Source: Clostridium_S neuense (lineage in GTDB: Bacteria; Bacillota; Clostridia; Clostridiales; Clostridiaceae). From it: a DNA stretch of 64,000 bases. The notes beneath the pieces are model-generated. The model did no database searches. It was not told the DNA's origin and saw only the letters and a list, made by a program, of their open reading frames with translations. Location of the stretch: NCBI RefSeq assembly GCF_045310695.1, contig NZ_JBJIAA010000006.1, forward strand, positions 124,001 to 188,000, in the 5' to 3' direction. Shown here piece after piece: positions 36,690 through 46,015 of this stretch (the stretch's first letter is position 1; every line of letters starts with the position of its first letter). The translations under genes and the position numbers were made by a program.

Positions 36690-37319
36690 TTACTTAGTTC
36701 CGAAGAGTCTGTCGCCGGCATCACCGAGACCTGGAACTATATATCCATTTTCATTTAATTTTTCATCTATTGATGCTAAATATATATCAACATCTGGATG
36801 TGCTTCCTGTACTGCTTTTATTCCTTCTGGTGCTCCTATAAGGCACATAAGTCTTATATATTTTGCTCCTCTTTTCTTTAATAAAGATATAGCATCAATT
36901 GCCGAACCACCAGTTGCAAGCATTGGATCTGTAACAATTATATCTCTCTCTTCTATATCTTGAGGTAATTTACAAAAATATTCTACTGGTTTTAAAGTTT
37001 TTTCATCTCTGTATAGTCCAACATGACCAACTTTAGCTGCTGGTATAAGTTTAAGCATTCCATCTACCATTCCTAGTCCTGCTCTAAGTATTGGAACTAT
37101 AGCAACTTTCTTACCTGCAAGCATTTTGCATTTTGTCTTACAAATAGGTGTTTCTATTTCCACCGTTTCAAGCTGCATATCACGTGTTACTTCATATGCC
37201 ATAAGCATTGCAACTTCTTCAACCATTTCTCTAAAATCCTTTGAACCTGTTTCTTTGTTCCTTATAAAAGCTAATTTATGTAATATTAATGGATGTGATA
37301 TTTGTGTTACTTTACTCAT
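36690..37319 (-). CDS. upp: Uracil phosphoribosyltransferase
   Basis: 209 residues. Salvages uracil with PRPP to UMP. PRPP loop VTDPMLATGGSAIDAI, uracil site YIVPGLGDAGDRLFGTK at the extreme C-terminus, and EVAMLMAYEVTRDM. Terminates at the repeat array. 16 nt after rpiB. Confidence 0.98.
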   Translation of the reverse strand: MSKVTQISHPLILHKLAFIRNKETGSKDFREMVEEVAMLMAYEVTRDMQLETVEIETPICKTKCKMLAGKKVAIVPILRAGLGMVDGMLKLIPAAKVGHVGLYRDEKTLKPVEYFCKLPQDIEERDIIVTDPMLATGGSAIDAISLLKKRGAKYIRLMCLIGAPEGIKAVQEAHPDVDIYLASIDEKLNENGYIVPGLGDAGDRLFGTK

Positions 37320-37335
37320 TATTTTTTCCTCCTAT

Positions 37336-37785
37336 TTACTTACTATATTTCTTTTCAATTTCAGTTATTTTGTCAATTCTTCTCTGGTGTCTTTCTCCTT
37401 GAAACTTTGAAGCTAAAAATGTATCTACAATATCGCATGCTAAGCCAGGGCCTACAACCCTTTCTCCAAATGCAATTATGTTAGCATTGTTATGTTCTCT
37501 ACATGCATGTGCAGAAAATGTATCTGAACATGCAGCTGCTCTTATTCCAGGAACCTTATTTGCTGCAATACTTATCCCTATACCTGTTCCACATACAAGA
37601 ATTCCAAAATCATAATTTTTTTCTGCAACTTCTTCAGCAACCTTTAATGCAAAGTCAGGATAATCACATGAATCATTAGTGTATGTTCCAAAATCCTTTG
37701 CTTCTATTCCTTTTTCTTTTAAGTGGTCCAGAACTTGTTTTTTTAAGGAAAAACCAGCATGGTCACTTCCAATTGCTATTTTCAT
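37336..37785 (-). CDS. rpiB: Ribose-5-phosphate isomerase B
   Basis: 149 residues. Interconverts ribose-5-P and ribulose-5-P. Motifs GSDHAGFSLKKQV, the active-site loop CGTGIGISIAANKVPGIRAA and SDTFSAHACREHNNANIIAFG. Cotranscribed with upp, linking ribose phosphate supply to nucleotide salvage; Bacillus has the same ywlF position. Confidence 0.97.
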   Translation of the reverse strand: MKIAIGSDHAGFSLKKQVLDHLKEKGIEAKDFGTYTNDSCDYPDFALKVAEEVAEKNYDFGILVCGTGIGISIAANKVPGIRAAACSDTFSAHACREHNNANIIAFGERVVGPGLACDIVDTFLASKFQGERHQRRIDKITEIEKKYSK

Positions 37786-37874
37786 AAAAACACCTCCACT
37801 AATTATGAATAAGCTCTTTAAACATTAGAATTTAAATAACTTATCTTTATTCACAAAAAAAGAAGATAAATGTA

Positions 37875-38330
37875 TCACCTAATACCTTTATCTTCCTTTA
37901 ATTTTTCAATCAAAACCTCTAAATTACTTTTAAGCTCTACAAAAGTTTTTCTATAAATATCTAGACTACCCCCGTATGGATCACTTATTTCAGCATTATT
38001 TCCTATATATTCTCCCAACGAATATATTTTATTTGCATAAGTTTCATTTGTATCCCTTAACACATCTCTTATATAAGCAGTCATAGTTAATACAATATCC
38101 ACTTCTTCAATAATAAATGGATTTAACTGAACAGCACTTCTATTTGATATATCCAAGTTCAAGCTTTCATTAACAATCATTGCACAATTTAAAGAGGTCT
38201 TACTTCCTGGGAAAACAGATAAACCAGCAGATATAGCTTTAACATTATCAATGTCACATATACTATTGAATATAGCCTCTGCCATACAACTTCTGCATGT
38301 GTTTCCAGAACAAACAAATAATATTTTCAC
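37875..38330 (-). CDS. ywlE: Low-molecular-weight phosphatase, YwlE-type (protein arginine phosphatase)
   Basis: 151 residues. P-loop CSGNTCRSCMAE with nucleophile Cys7 and general acid in SDPYGGS. Thr11 in the loop is the residue that distinguishes arginine phosphatase YwlE from tyrosine phosphatases, so I favour protein arginine dephosphorylation (McsB antagonist). Position between sua5 and rpiB is the Bacillus order. Confidence 0.85.
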   Translation of the reverse strand: MKILFVCSGNTCRSCMAEAIFNSICDIDNVKAISAGLSVFPGSKTSLNCAMIVNESLNLDISNRSAVQLNPFIIEEVDIVLTMTAYIRDVLRDTNETYANKIYSLGEYIGNNAEISDPYGGSLDIYRKTFVELKSNLEVLIEKLKEDKGIR

Positions 38331-38362
38331 AATTTATCCCTCCTTAAATCAGTTTTAGTCTT

Positions 38363-39415
38363 TTAAGCTTTTATTATATCGAAGCCTGCTGATTTATTAA
38401 GTCTATTCATTATAGCAACTCCAAAACCTTTTTCTGCAAAAGATTCTGAAAGAATAATATCCATATTACTGTCATCAAAGCTTCTTAAGGTTTCAAATAA
38501 ATTTTTTCCTATAGAATACATATCTTTTCTACTTCCAAGCGAAATAACCTTGACATTATTATAGGAATTCATAGTTTCATCCGTAGCCATGACACCTACT
38601 TTTTTACCATCATCTATATAATTTTGCACCATTTCATTGATTTTTTCAATAGTTTTTTGCAAATCCCCTTCAATAATTTTAACATCCGCCTTTGGTGAAT
38701 AATGCTTATACTTCATTCCAGGTGCTTTTGGCTTAAAATCACTTTCTGGTTTTTTCATAATCGCAGGATCAATATATGCATTACTATCAATCTCTTTTAT
38801 CATTTCTAGAGTGATTGCACCAGGTCTTAAAATACATATAGGGCTCACTGTACAGTCTATAACAGTAGACTCCAACCCAAACGTACACTGTTCTCCTCCA
38901 ATAATGTAATCAACCTTACCATTTAAGTCTTCTACACATCTTTCTATATCTGTAGGGCTAGGCCTTCCTGAAATATTTGCAGAAGGTGCTGCTATCGGTA
39001 CACCAGAAGCTTTTATGATTTCCCTTGCTATAATATTCGATGGCATTCTTATACCTATGCTTTTAAGTCCAGCACTAGTAATATCAGAAATAATAGGCTT
39101 TTTCTTCATTATTAAAGTCATGGGACCTGGCCAAAATCTTTCTGCCAATTTTCTAGCAATCTCTGGTACCTCCAAAGCAATTTCGTTTATACTTTCAAAA
39201 TCCGCAATATGAGATATAAGTGGATTGTCTTGTGGTCTTCCCTTTGCAAGGAAGATTTTTTTTACTGCTTCACCATCACAGGCATTTGCACCTAATCCAT
39301 ATACAGTTTCTGTTGGAAAAACAACAAGTCCTCCAGATTTAATTGCATTTCCAGCTTCAGCTATAACTTTACTATTTATGTTATCATTGTCCATCCTTAT
39401 TATTTTAGTATTCAT
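38363..39415 (-). CDS. sua5: Threonylcarbamoyl-AMP synthase
   Basis: 350 residues. N-terminal YrdC domain (about 15-200: PTETVYGLGANA, KGRPQDNPLI, SANISGRPSPT, IRMPSN) makes threonylcarbamoyl-AMP from threonine, bicarbonate and ATP for tRNA t6A37. The C-terminal Sua5 domain (about 240-350) is present, so this is the long Sua5/YwlC type. GAGGTG precedes the ATG. Confidence 0.95.
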   Translation of the reverse strand: MNTKIIRMDNDNINSKVIAEAGNAIKSGGLVVFPTETVYGLGANACDGEAVKKIFLAKGRPQDNPLISHIADFESINEIALEVPEIARKLAERFWPGPMTLIMKKKPIISDITSAGLKSIGIRMPSNIIAREIIKASGVPIAAPSANISGRPSPTDIERCVEDLNGKVDYIIGGEQCTFGLESTVIDCTVSPICILRPGAITLEMIKEIDSNAYIDPAIMKKPESDFKPKAPGMKYKHYSPKADVKIIEGDLQKTIEKINEMVQNYIDDGKKVGVMATDETMNSYNNVKVISLGSRKDMYSIGKNLFETLRSFDDSNMDIILSESFAEKGFGVAIMNRLNKSAGFDIIKA

Positions 39416-39426
39416 ATAAAAACACC

Positions 39427-40005
39427 TCAGGTTTCTCTACTTTTTTTTATTTGTTCAATGGCCTCATCGGTAAAATCTGCATGAACACATTGTTTAAACA
39501 ACTCATTTAAAAACAAATACTTTTTATACCCGCCATTTCTAAATACAAGATAATAATAATGATTTTCAGGATAAAGCTTTTTTAATCTCGCATAATGATG
39601 CGCTGCATAAGGATATCTTTTCATAAAGTTAGCATTAATACTCTTTAAGTATTTATTTCTAAATTTAGACTTAGTTATTATTATTATTCTAATATCCTTA
39701 TCCTCTTTTTCAGCATGAACCAAATTAACCTTTTCACATACTATATTACTTGCGGATTTAAATATTCCATCCTTCACTTTAATTCTATATCCATCATATT
39801 TAAAAGAAAAAAATTCATTATTTATTCTAGCTAAGACAGCTAAAATAATCAACAACTCTATAATAATAAGATAAAGTATAAATAATATATTAGCTTGATT
39901 AGAAAGAATTAATGCAACTGGCAGCGAAAAAAAAATAAGGCACATAGAAAACGTAAATCTATTACTAGCTGCATTTTGTTTCCTTATTACCTTATTTAAA
40001 TTCAT
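39427..40005 (-). CDS. Hypothetical membrane protein with two N-terminal helices
   Basis: 192 residues from the ATG at 40005 (AAGGGTGA 6 nt upstream). Two adjacent hydrophobic helices (about 19-61, FTFSMCLIFFSLPVALIL and NILFILYLIIIELLIILAVL) and a basic cytoplasmic C-terminal domain of about 130 residues. No family recognised. It lies between prfA (9 nt) and sua5 (11 nt), so it is part of the same operon. Confidence 0.75.
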   Translation of the reverse strand: MNLNKVIRKQNAASNRFTFSMCLIFFSLPVALILSNQANILFILYLIIIELLIILAVLARINNEFFSFKYDGYRIKVKDGIFKSASNIVCEKVNLVHAEKEDKDIRIIIITKSKFRNKYLKSINANFMKRYPYAAHHYARLKKLYPENHYYYLVFRNGGYKKYLFLNELFKQCVHADFTDEAIEQIKKSRET

Positions 40006-40023
40006 ATAACTCACCCTTTTTTA

Positions 40024-41103
40024 TTAAAATTCTTCATTACCAAGAGATTTCATTTTTTCAGCTTGCTCTGCAGTAATAAGTGCATCTATTACTTCATCTA
40101 TATCTCCATCAAGGAATTGATCTAATTTGTAAATTGTTAATCCTATTCTATGATCTGTAACCCTTCCCTGTGGAAAATTATATGTTCTTATTCTTTCACT
40201 TCTATCACCAGTACCAACCTGATTTTTTCTATCCTCAGCAATTCCAGCATTTCTTTCTGCCTCTGCCATTTCATAAAGTCTTGATCTCAAAACCTTCATA
40301 GCCTTTTCCTTGTTTTTAAGCTGTCTTTTTTCATCTTGACAAGAAACTACAATTCCTGTAGGTATATGTGTAATTCTAACGGCTGAATCTGTAGTATTTA
40401 CACATTGTCCTCCATGTCCTGAAGCTCTAAAAACATCGATTCTTAAGTCATTTGGATTTATCTCAACATCAACATCCTCAACTTCCGGAAGTACTGCAAC
40501 TGTAGCAGTTGATGTATGTATTCTTCCACTTGACTCTGTATCCGGCACCCTCTGAACTCTATGAGTACCACTTTCATATTTAAGCTTACTGTAAGCGCCT
40601 TCTCCTTTTATCATAAATACTACTTCTTTAAATCCACCTATGTCTGTTTCATTGGCGCTCATAATTTCTGTTTTCCAGCCAACTCTTTCAGCGTATCTAG
40701 TGTACATTCTAAATAAATCTGAAGCAAATAATGCTGCCTCTTCTCCACCTGCTCCGCCTCTTATTTCAACAAATACATTTTTACTGTCATTTGGATCCTT
40801 AGGCAAAAGCAAAAGTTGAAGTTCCTTTTCATATTTTGGAACCTGAGGCTCCAGCTCTTTTATTTCTTCTTCTACCATTTCCTTTAATTCGCTGTCTATT
40901 TTATCATTTAGCATTTCTTTGTCGGCTTCTAAACTTTCACATACCTTTTTATATTCTCTATATTTTAGCACTATAACCTCTAAATCGGCATGCTCCTTAC
41001 ATAACTTCTGCCATTCTTTTTGATCTGCCATAACAGAAGGGTCACTTATTTTAATGGATAGCTCGTCATATTTACTTTCTATAAAATTAAGTCTCTCAAG
41101 CAT
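40024..41103 (-). CDS. prfA: Peptide chain release factor 1
   Basis: 359 residues from the ATG at 41103 (MLERLNFIESKYDEL). Reads UAA and UAG. GGQ motif in RASGHGGQCVNTTDSAVR; the RF1 recognition loop reads VPDTESSGRIHTS, with PDT at the PxT position. No frameshift. The methyltransferase for the GGQ glutamine, prmC, is directly upstream. Confidence 0.98.
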   Translation of the reverse strand: MLERLNFIESKYDELSIKISDPSVMADQKEWQKLCKEHADLEVIVLKYREYKKVCESLEADKEMLNDKIDSELKEMVEEEIKELEPQVPKYEKELQLLLLPKDPNDSKNVFVEIRGGAGGEEAALFASDLFRMYTRYAERVGWKTEIMSANETDIGGFKEVVFMIKGEGAYSKLKYESGTHRVQRVPDTESSGRIHTSTATVAVLPEVEDVDVEINPNDLRIDVFRASGHGGQCVNTTDSAVRITHIPTGIVVSCQDEKRQLKNKEKAMKVLRSRLYEMAEAERNAGIAEDRKNQVGTGDRSERIRTYNFPQGRVTDHRIGLTIYKLDQFLDGDIDEVIDALITAEQAEKMKSLGNEEF

Positions 41104-41184
41104 TATTTTATCACTCCGTATTTGTATTTTCACAATATTATATTATAACACACTTACTATTTGCTTTCTACATAAACATTTATT

Positions 41185-42033
41185 TTACTTTTTAAAACCT
41201 GTAACTACTCTGTCGTTTCCAGCAAGATCTTTCGTTAAGCTTACATTTACAAACTCAAATTTTTCCATTACACTTTTAACACCTTCCCATTCACTACTTC
41301 CTATTTCATATGCAAGAAGACCACCCTTATTTAAGATTCTAGCACTTTGCTCTGTTATTTTTCTGTAAAATTCAAGTCCATCTTTTCCTCCTGCAAGTGC
41401 AATACGAGGCTCAAAATCTCTTACATCTTTCATTAGTCCATCTATCTCACCTATAGGAATATATGGCGGATTAGAAACAATAACATCAAATTTTATATTT
41501 TCATCAACTTGCTTTTTTAAAAGATCACCTTTTTCTATCACTACGTTATCTAGCTCAAATTTACCGAGATTTTTATTTGAAACCTCAATAGCCTCATCTG
41601 AAATATCAATGCAAAGCACATTAGTATTTTTCTTATAGTATGCTATAGATAAACCTATTGCACCACTTCCAGTACAGACATCACATACAGTAGTGTACTT
41701 TTTCTCTTCTATCTTTTTTATTACCTCTTCAACTAAAATTTCCGTATCCGGTCTTGGTATTAAAACTCCTTCTTTGATAAAAAAGTCTAACCCCATAAAT
41801 TCACATTCCTGTGTTATATATTTTACAGGCATTTTATTTTTTCTTAGTTCAATGTAATTAAAATATTCTTTACATTTATAATCTTCAACCTCATAATCCA
41901 TATTAGTAAGTATAAACAATCTATCTTTTTTTAAAACATACTCAAGTAAAATTTGACTATCAGATATATAAAATTCACCATCTACCATCTTTAATTTACT
42001 GTAAGCCTCAAATAGAATATCCTTTATGGTCAT
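41185..42033 (-). CDS. prmC: Release factor glutamine methyltransferase
   Basis: 282 residues. SAM-dependent N5 methylation of the GGQ glutamine in RF1 and RF2. SAM motif VCDVCTGSGAIGLSIAYY and catalytic NPPY (VSNPPYIP). N-terminal helical bundle about 1-80. Its ATG overlaps the yqhQ stop (42030-42033). Confidence 0.97.
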   Translation of the reverse strand: MTIKDILFEAYSKLKMVDGEFYISDSQILLEYVLKKDRLFILTNMDYEVEDYKCKEYFNYIELRKNKMPVKYITQECEFMGLDFFIKEGVLIPRPDTEILVEEVIKKIEEKKYTTVCDVCTGSGAIGLSIAYYKKNTNVLCIDISDEAIEVSNKNLGKFELDNVVIEKGDLLKKQVDENIKFDVIVSNPPYIPIGEIDGLMKDVRDFEPRIALAGGKDGLEFYRKITEQSARILNKGGLLAYEIGSSEWEGVKSVMEKFEFVNVSLTKDLAGNDRVVTGFKK

Positions 42034-42980
42034 TCCTCTATATTCTCTCCTTCTTCATCTTCTTGTTCTATACCTTCTGCTACCTTAAGTGCTTTTATTG
42101 CAACTTCTAGTTGACTGTAATCCGGTTCTCTTGTTGTTAATTTTTGAAGCATAAGCCCAGGATAAGCAAAAATATGTGAAATAGAACTTTTAGATTTTCC
42201 CATCCATCTTATTATTTCATATGTAACACCAGAAACAACAGGAAGTAGCAATACTCTCGATAAAATTCTTTCTGGAAGAGAACTCCACTTTGTGAAAGAA
42301 AAAACAATTATGCTTACTATCATTACTAAAAACAAAAAATTAGTACCACATCTTGGATGAAATCGCGAATACTTTGATGCATTTTCAGGTGTAAGTTCAT
42401 CTTCATTTTCATAGCAAAAAACAGTTTTATGCTCAGCACCATGATATTGAAAAACTCTATTTATATCGCTCATTTTACCTATTAAATATATATAAGCTAT
42501 GAATATTATAACTCTTATTACTCCTTCAATAAAATTTAACGCAATATTATTTAGTTTGAGCTTAAAAAACAAATTTGCTGCAAAAGTTGGAATAATAAAA
42601 AATATAGTAATAGCAAAGATTAAAGATACAATCAGTGAAAAGCCAATTATAAGATCATTAACTTTATCACCTAATACCCTTTCTATCCATTTTTCAAATT
42701 TTGATGGTTCTTCTTCCTCTTCTTCTCCTTCAAAAAGCGATGCAGAATAATTTAAGGTTTTTATCCCAATAACTAAAGATTCTATAAGCGATACAAAACC
42801 TCTTATTATAGGTATTGAAAAGAACTTATTTTTTTTAGAATATGGAACAACAGCTTCAAACTTAACATTTATATCTCCATCAGAAGTTCTGACAGCAGTA
42901 GCAATTCCTTTAGTTCCTCTCATCATAACTCCCTCAATTACTGCCTGACCACCAACCGAAGTCTTTCTAGACATTTTCAC
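42030..42980 (-). CDS. yqhQ: YqhQ-like membrane protein (DUF1385)
   Basis: 316 residues. GGQAVIEGVMMRG is the DUF1385 signature at the N-terminus; four or more helices; YHGAEHKTVFCYE and HPRCGTNFLFLVMI in the middle. Function unknown, conserved in Firmicutes. First gene of the yqhQ-prmC-prfA-sua5 run. GAGGTGTG precedes the ATG. Confidence 0.93.
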   Translation of the reverse strand: MKMSRKTSVGGQAVIEGVMMRGTKGIATAVRTSDGDINVKFEAVVPYSKKNKFFSIPIIRGFVSLIESLVIGIKTLNYSASLFEGEEEEEEPSKFEKWIERVLGDKVNDLIIGFSLIVSLIFAITIFFIIPTFAANLFFKLKLNNIALNFIEGVIRVIIFIAYIYLIGKMSDINRVFQYHGAEHKTVFCYENEDELTPENASKYSRFHPRCGTNFLFLVMIVSIIVFSFTKWSSLPERILSRVLLLPVVSGVTYEIIRWMGKSKSSISHIFAYPGLMLQKLTTREPDYSQLEVAIKALKVAEGIEQEDEEGENIEE

Positions 42981-43340
42981 ACCTCTATTTCTGTATATAA
43001 ACTAGTCTTTTAATTATTTGATTTCAGTATACACCTTATTTTATCAGATATATATACTTAATTAAAGCAATTAACTAAACTTTCACACTTATAATAAAGT
43101 TAAAGATTTCAAAGGTGCTTTGCACGTTAAAAAACGACTGGTTGACTACAGGTCAAAAAGAAAGAATTTGCTGACGCAAAAACAAAGAAATATTTTTCTT
43201 AGCTTTACTACGAAAAACAATTTAATGAACTTTGCCCATTATCCTTCTTGAACTCAAAGCAAGCACTATTTTAAAATAGCCACCAAGATTTATAGAATTT
43301 TTTTAATGTGACAAAGCATTGTTACTTCGCACTATTTTTA
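42981..43340. other. Hairpin-rich intergenic region upstream of rpmE
   Basis: No gene. Four small perfect hairpins follow one another: GTGC-TTT-GCAC (43115-43125), CGTT-AAAA-AACG (43125-43136), TTGAC-TACAG-GTCAA (43142-43156), TTTGC-TGAC-GCAAA (43167-43180). Further on is the 14-bp palindrome CTATTTTAAAATAG (43266-43279). The region ends at the rpmE promoter. Strand and function unknown. Confidence 0.5.
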
Positions 43341-43370
43341 TTGACTAAAATTGTTTTATTGTGATATAAT
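43341..43370 (+). promoter_or_regulatory. rpmE promoter
   Basis: TTGACT (43341-43346), 18-bp spacer, TATAAT (43365-43370). Confidence 0.8.
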
Positions 43371-43412
43371 AGCGTAGTTAATACTGTGGATATTTGAGAG
43401 AGGTGAAATATA

Positions 43413-43625
43413 ATGCAAAAAGAAATACAACCAGAATACCATGAAGATGCTGTTGTTACATGTGCATGCGGAAATACCTTTACTACTGGTTCTACTAAAA
43501 AAGAACTTAAGGTAGATATTTGTTCAAAATGCCATCCATTTTATACAGGTCATCAAAAAATTGTTGATGTTGGTGGTAGAGTTGAGAAATTCAGAAAGAA
43601 ATACAATTTACCAGCAGATAAATAA
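43413..43625 (+). CDS. rpmE: Ribosomal protein L31, zinc-binding form
   Basis: 70 residues. Cys17, Cys19, Cys37 and Cys40 (CAC...CSKC) mark the zinc-containing form. C-terminal GGRVEKFRKKY binds 23S/5S interface RNA. GAGAGGTGA precedes the ATG. Monocistronic, divergent from the yqhQ operon and convergent with rho. Confidence 0.97.
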   Translation: MQKEIQPEYHEDAVVTCACGNTFTTGSTKKELKVDICSKCHPFYTGHQKIVDVGGRVEKFRKKYNLPADK

Positions 43626-43644
43626 TTTTTTAATTTTTAAGAAT

Positions 43645-43672
43645 GGAAAGGGCAAGAAGTCCTTTCCTTTTT
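43645..43672 (+). terminator. rpmE terminator
   Basis: GGAAAGG (43645-43651) and CCTTTCC (43661-43667) followed by TTTTT. Confidence 0.82.
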
Positions 43673-43709
43673 CGTTTTCAAATTATTTTTATAACTTTGT
43701 TTTAATATA

Positions 43710-43763
43710 GAAAAGAGTGTGTATGGATTTATTTTATAATTTAAATCCATATGCACTCTTTTC
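43710..43763 (-). terminator. rho terminator
   Basis: GAAAAGAGTG / CACTCTTTTC outer stem and ATGGATTT / AAATCCAT inner stem, 4 nt after the rho stop codon. Confidence 0.65.
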
Positions 43764-43766
43764 ATT

Positions 43767-45248
43767 TTATTTAGAAAGCCTACCCTTATTAATAAATTCA
43801 ACAAGTTCCTTATTATTTTTTGTTTCATTAAGCATATTAATAAGTCTCTCCGTAACTTCCTGAACATTATTCTCATTATACAATATTTTTCTAATTTTAA
43901 ATTCAGCCTCTAATTCTCCTGCTGACAGCAATTCATTTTCTTTTCTAGTTCCAGATTTATATATATCTACAGCAGGGAATATTCTTCTTTCTTGAAGTTT
44001 TCTATCAAGATGAACCTCCATATTGCCCGTTCCCTTAAATTCTTCAAATATCATGTCATCCATTCTGCTACCCGTATCAACAAGTGCTGTAGCAAGTATA
44101 GTAAGGCTTCCACCTTCTTCTATATTTCTTGCTGCTCCAAAAAACTTCTTAGGCATTATAAGTGCTCCAGGGTCCAAACCACCAGACAAGGTTCTACCTG
44201 TTGGAGTAATAGTAAGATTATATGCCCTTGCAAGCCTTGTTATACTGTCCATAAGTATAACAACATCTTGTCCTTGCTCCACCATTCTTTTAGCTCTTTC
44301 TAGCACCATATATGCAACTTTAGTATGATGTTCAGGTTCTTCGTCAAACGTTGAATATATTACTTCTCCATTTATACTTCTCTGCATATCTGTTACTTCC
44401 TCTGGTCTTTCATCTATTAAAACAACTATAAGCTTTATTTCCTTATGATTAGCAGTTAGGCTCTGTGCAACTGTTTTAAGAAGTGTTGTTTTTCCAGCTT
44501 TAGGAGGCGCTACAATGATTCCCCTTTGGCCTTTACCTATAGGACAGATTATATCCATCAACCTAGTGGATAGTTCATTGCTGTTTTTCTCCAATACCAA
44601 CCTGCTATTAGGATATATTGGTGTTAATTTTTCAAACGAAGTTCTTCCAACTGCTTTTTCTGGATTTTCACCATTTACTTTTTGAACATATAAAAGTGCC
44701 TTAAATTTTTCTCCTTCTTTAGGGATCCTAACTTTTCCCTGAACTTCATCTCCAGTTTTTAAGTTAAATCTTCTTATTTGAGATGGAGAAACATATATAT
44801 CATCCTGGCTAGTTAAATAATTTTTTCCTCTCAAAAATCCAAAATTATTATTTTCAACAAGTTCTAAAACTCCCTTTGCCGAATCAGACTCATCGACCAT
44901 TTCTTTAAATTTCTCATTTTTTTCTTCCCTCGAGACACTATTTTTAGGAGTATTTTTAATTTCTGTTTTTTGTGAACTTAATCTTTCATTATTATTTGTA
45001 TTTTCTTCTTTAACATTTTCTTCTTTAACGTTTTCTTCTTTATTCTTTTCTTCAATTGCTATATTTTTCTTAGGACTTATTTTTTCTCTTAATATAACAC
45101 CATCTTTTTTTATGCTTATACCTCTTTTTTCCCTTATTAGATCAATTAGTTCATTCTTTTTATATTTATAAGCATTCTTGATTTCCATTTTCTTAGCAAT
45201 TTCTTTCAAAACAATAAGAGTCATACTTTCTAACTCATCATTAATCAA
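43767..45248 (-). CDS. rho: Transcription termination factor Rho
   Basis: 493 residues. N-terminal helical domain (1-45), a charged low-complexity insert (about 56-120, with three in-frame KEENV-type repeats), RNA-binding cold-shock domain (about 124-200: VLELVENNNFGFLRG), then the hexameric ATPase with Walker A APPKAGKTT (248-256), DERPEEVTDM and LMDSITRLARAYN. TTG start at 45248 with GGAGG about 10 nt upstream. Confidence 0.96.
   Translation of the reverse strand: MINDELESMTLIVLKEIAKKMEIKNAYKYKKNELIDLIREKRGISIKKDGVILREKISPKKNIAIEEKNKEENVKEENVKEENTNNNERLSSQKTEIKNTPKNSVSREEKNEKFKEMVDESDSAKGVLELVENNNFGFLRGKNYLTSQDDIYVSPSQIRRFNLKTGDEVQGKVRIPKEGEKFKALLYVQKVNGENPEKAVGRTSFEKLTPIYPNSRLVLEKNSNELSTRLMDIICPIGKGQRGIIVAPPKAGKTTLLKTVAQSLTANHKEIKLIVVLIDERPEEVTDMQRSINGEVIYSTFDEEPEHHTKVAYMVLERAKRMVEQGQDVVILMDSITRLARAYNLTITPTGRTLSGGLDPGALIMPKKFFGAARNIEEGGSLTILATALVDTGSRMDDMIFEEFKGTGNMEVHLDRKLQERRIFPAVDIYKSGTRKENELLSAGELEAEFKIRKILYNENNVQEVTERLINMLNETKNNKELVEFINKGRLSK
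45001..45045. repeat. 15-bp in-frame tandem repeat in rho
   Basis: Three copies of TTTTCTTCTTTAACA or close variants, encoding KEENV-KEENV-KEEN within the rho insert. Confidence 0.85.
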
Positions 45249-45527
45249 AAAGTCAACACCTCCACGAATACTATAATCTTAATTTTTAACTTGTAAAATG
45301 AGAATTTTATGAAGTTAAATTGGATTTTTCAATAAAAATAATATTTAAAAGTATTTTAGAATTTTAGAGAAGAGAGATTCGACATCATATTTATAAATTC
45401 AACACTAAATAAATTTACGCACACAAAATATTTTTTAAATAATATTTTAAACCATATTTATATATATTAAACTTAAAAAAAATAAAAATCAAGTATTTTT
45501 AAAAATTATCACATTTTAAATATAAAA

Positions 45528-45872
45528 CTAAAAAATAGCATATATTTCCTTAATTGCTTTGTTATATTGCATTACCCTTTGCCTTATCTTCTTATCTTCA
45601 CCAATAAAAAGTACTGGTATACCAAGTGTTTTGCATCCACACACAATTATCTCTTGATTTACTATATTGCTAACACAGTAATTAAAAGCATGAAGTTTTC
45701 CACATAATGGGCACTTCAATTGGACCATAACTGTATTTTTATTTTTTAATTTTAATTTCACAGACTTAAACAGGCTATTAGTTTCTTCAATTTTAAAAAG
45801 GTTCATACCTTTAATGTCGTATTTTCCAAACTCATTTTTTAAAGCCATACTAACAGAAGTATCTACTATCAT
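45528..45872 (-). CDS. Hypothetical zinc-ribbon-like protein
   Basis: 114 residues from the ATG at 45872 (MIVDTSVSM), preceded by GGAGGTGA, which rules out the longer frame. CPLCGKLHAFNYC and a later CGC suggest a metal-binding ribbon in the middle. The N-terminus is beta-rich. Family not recognised. Monocistronic between rho and pyrG. Confidence 0.7.
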   Translation of the reverse strand: MIVDTSVSMALKNEFGKYDIKGMNLFKIEETNSLFKSVKLKLKNKNTVMVQLKCPLCGKLHAFNYCVSNIVNQEIIVCGCKTLGIPVLFIGEDKKIRQRVMQYNKAIKEIYAIF

Positions 45873-45979
45873 ACTTTCACCTCCATACTTTTCTAAAGTA
45901 CAAAGAAAGTTAATACTCAATAAACTATTATTCTATATCGCTTAAAAAAATCCTTTAATTTATATATTTTTTCAAATAA

Positions 45980-46009
45980 AAATGTGCAGGACACAATTCC
46001 TGCACATTT
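45980..46009 (-). terminator. pyrG terminator
   Basis: AAATGTGCAGG (45980-45990) and CCTGCACATTT (45999-46009), T-rich minus-strand tail, 7 nt after the pyrG stop. Confidence 0.88.
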
Positions 46010-46015
46010 AAAGCA

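Noticed and set aside
36354..36963. Long frames running through the N block near upp.
   Set aside because: They translate undefined bases and repeat DNA, and are antisense to upp; no ribosome site.
43637..43876. Minus-strand frame of 79 codons at the rho 3' end.
   Set aside because: It overlaps the rpmE and rho terminators and the end of rho in another frame; no ribosome site.
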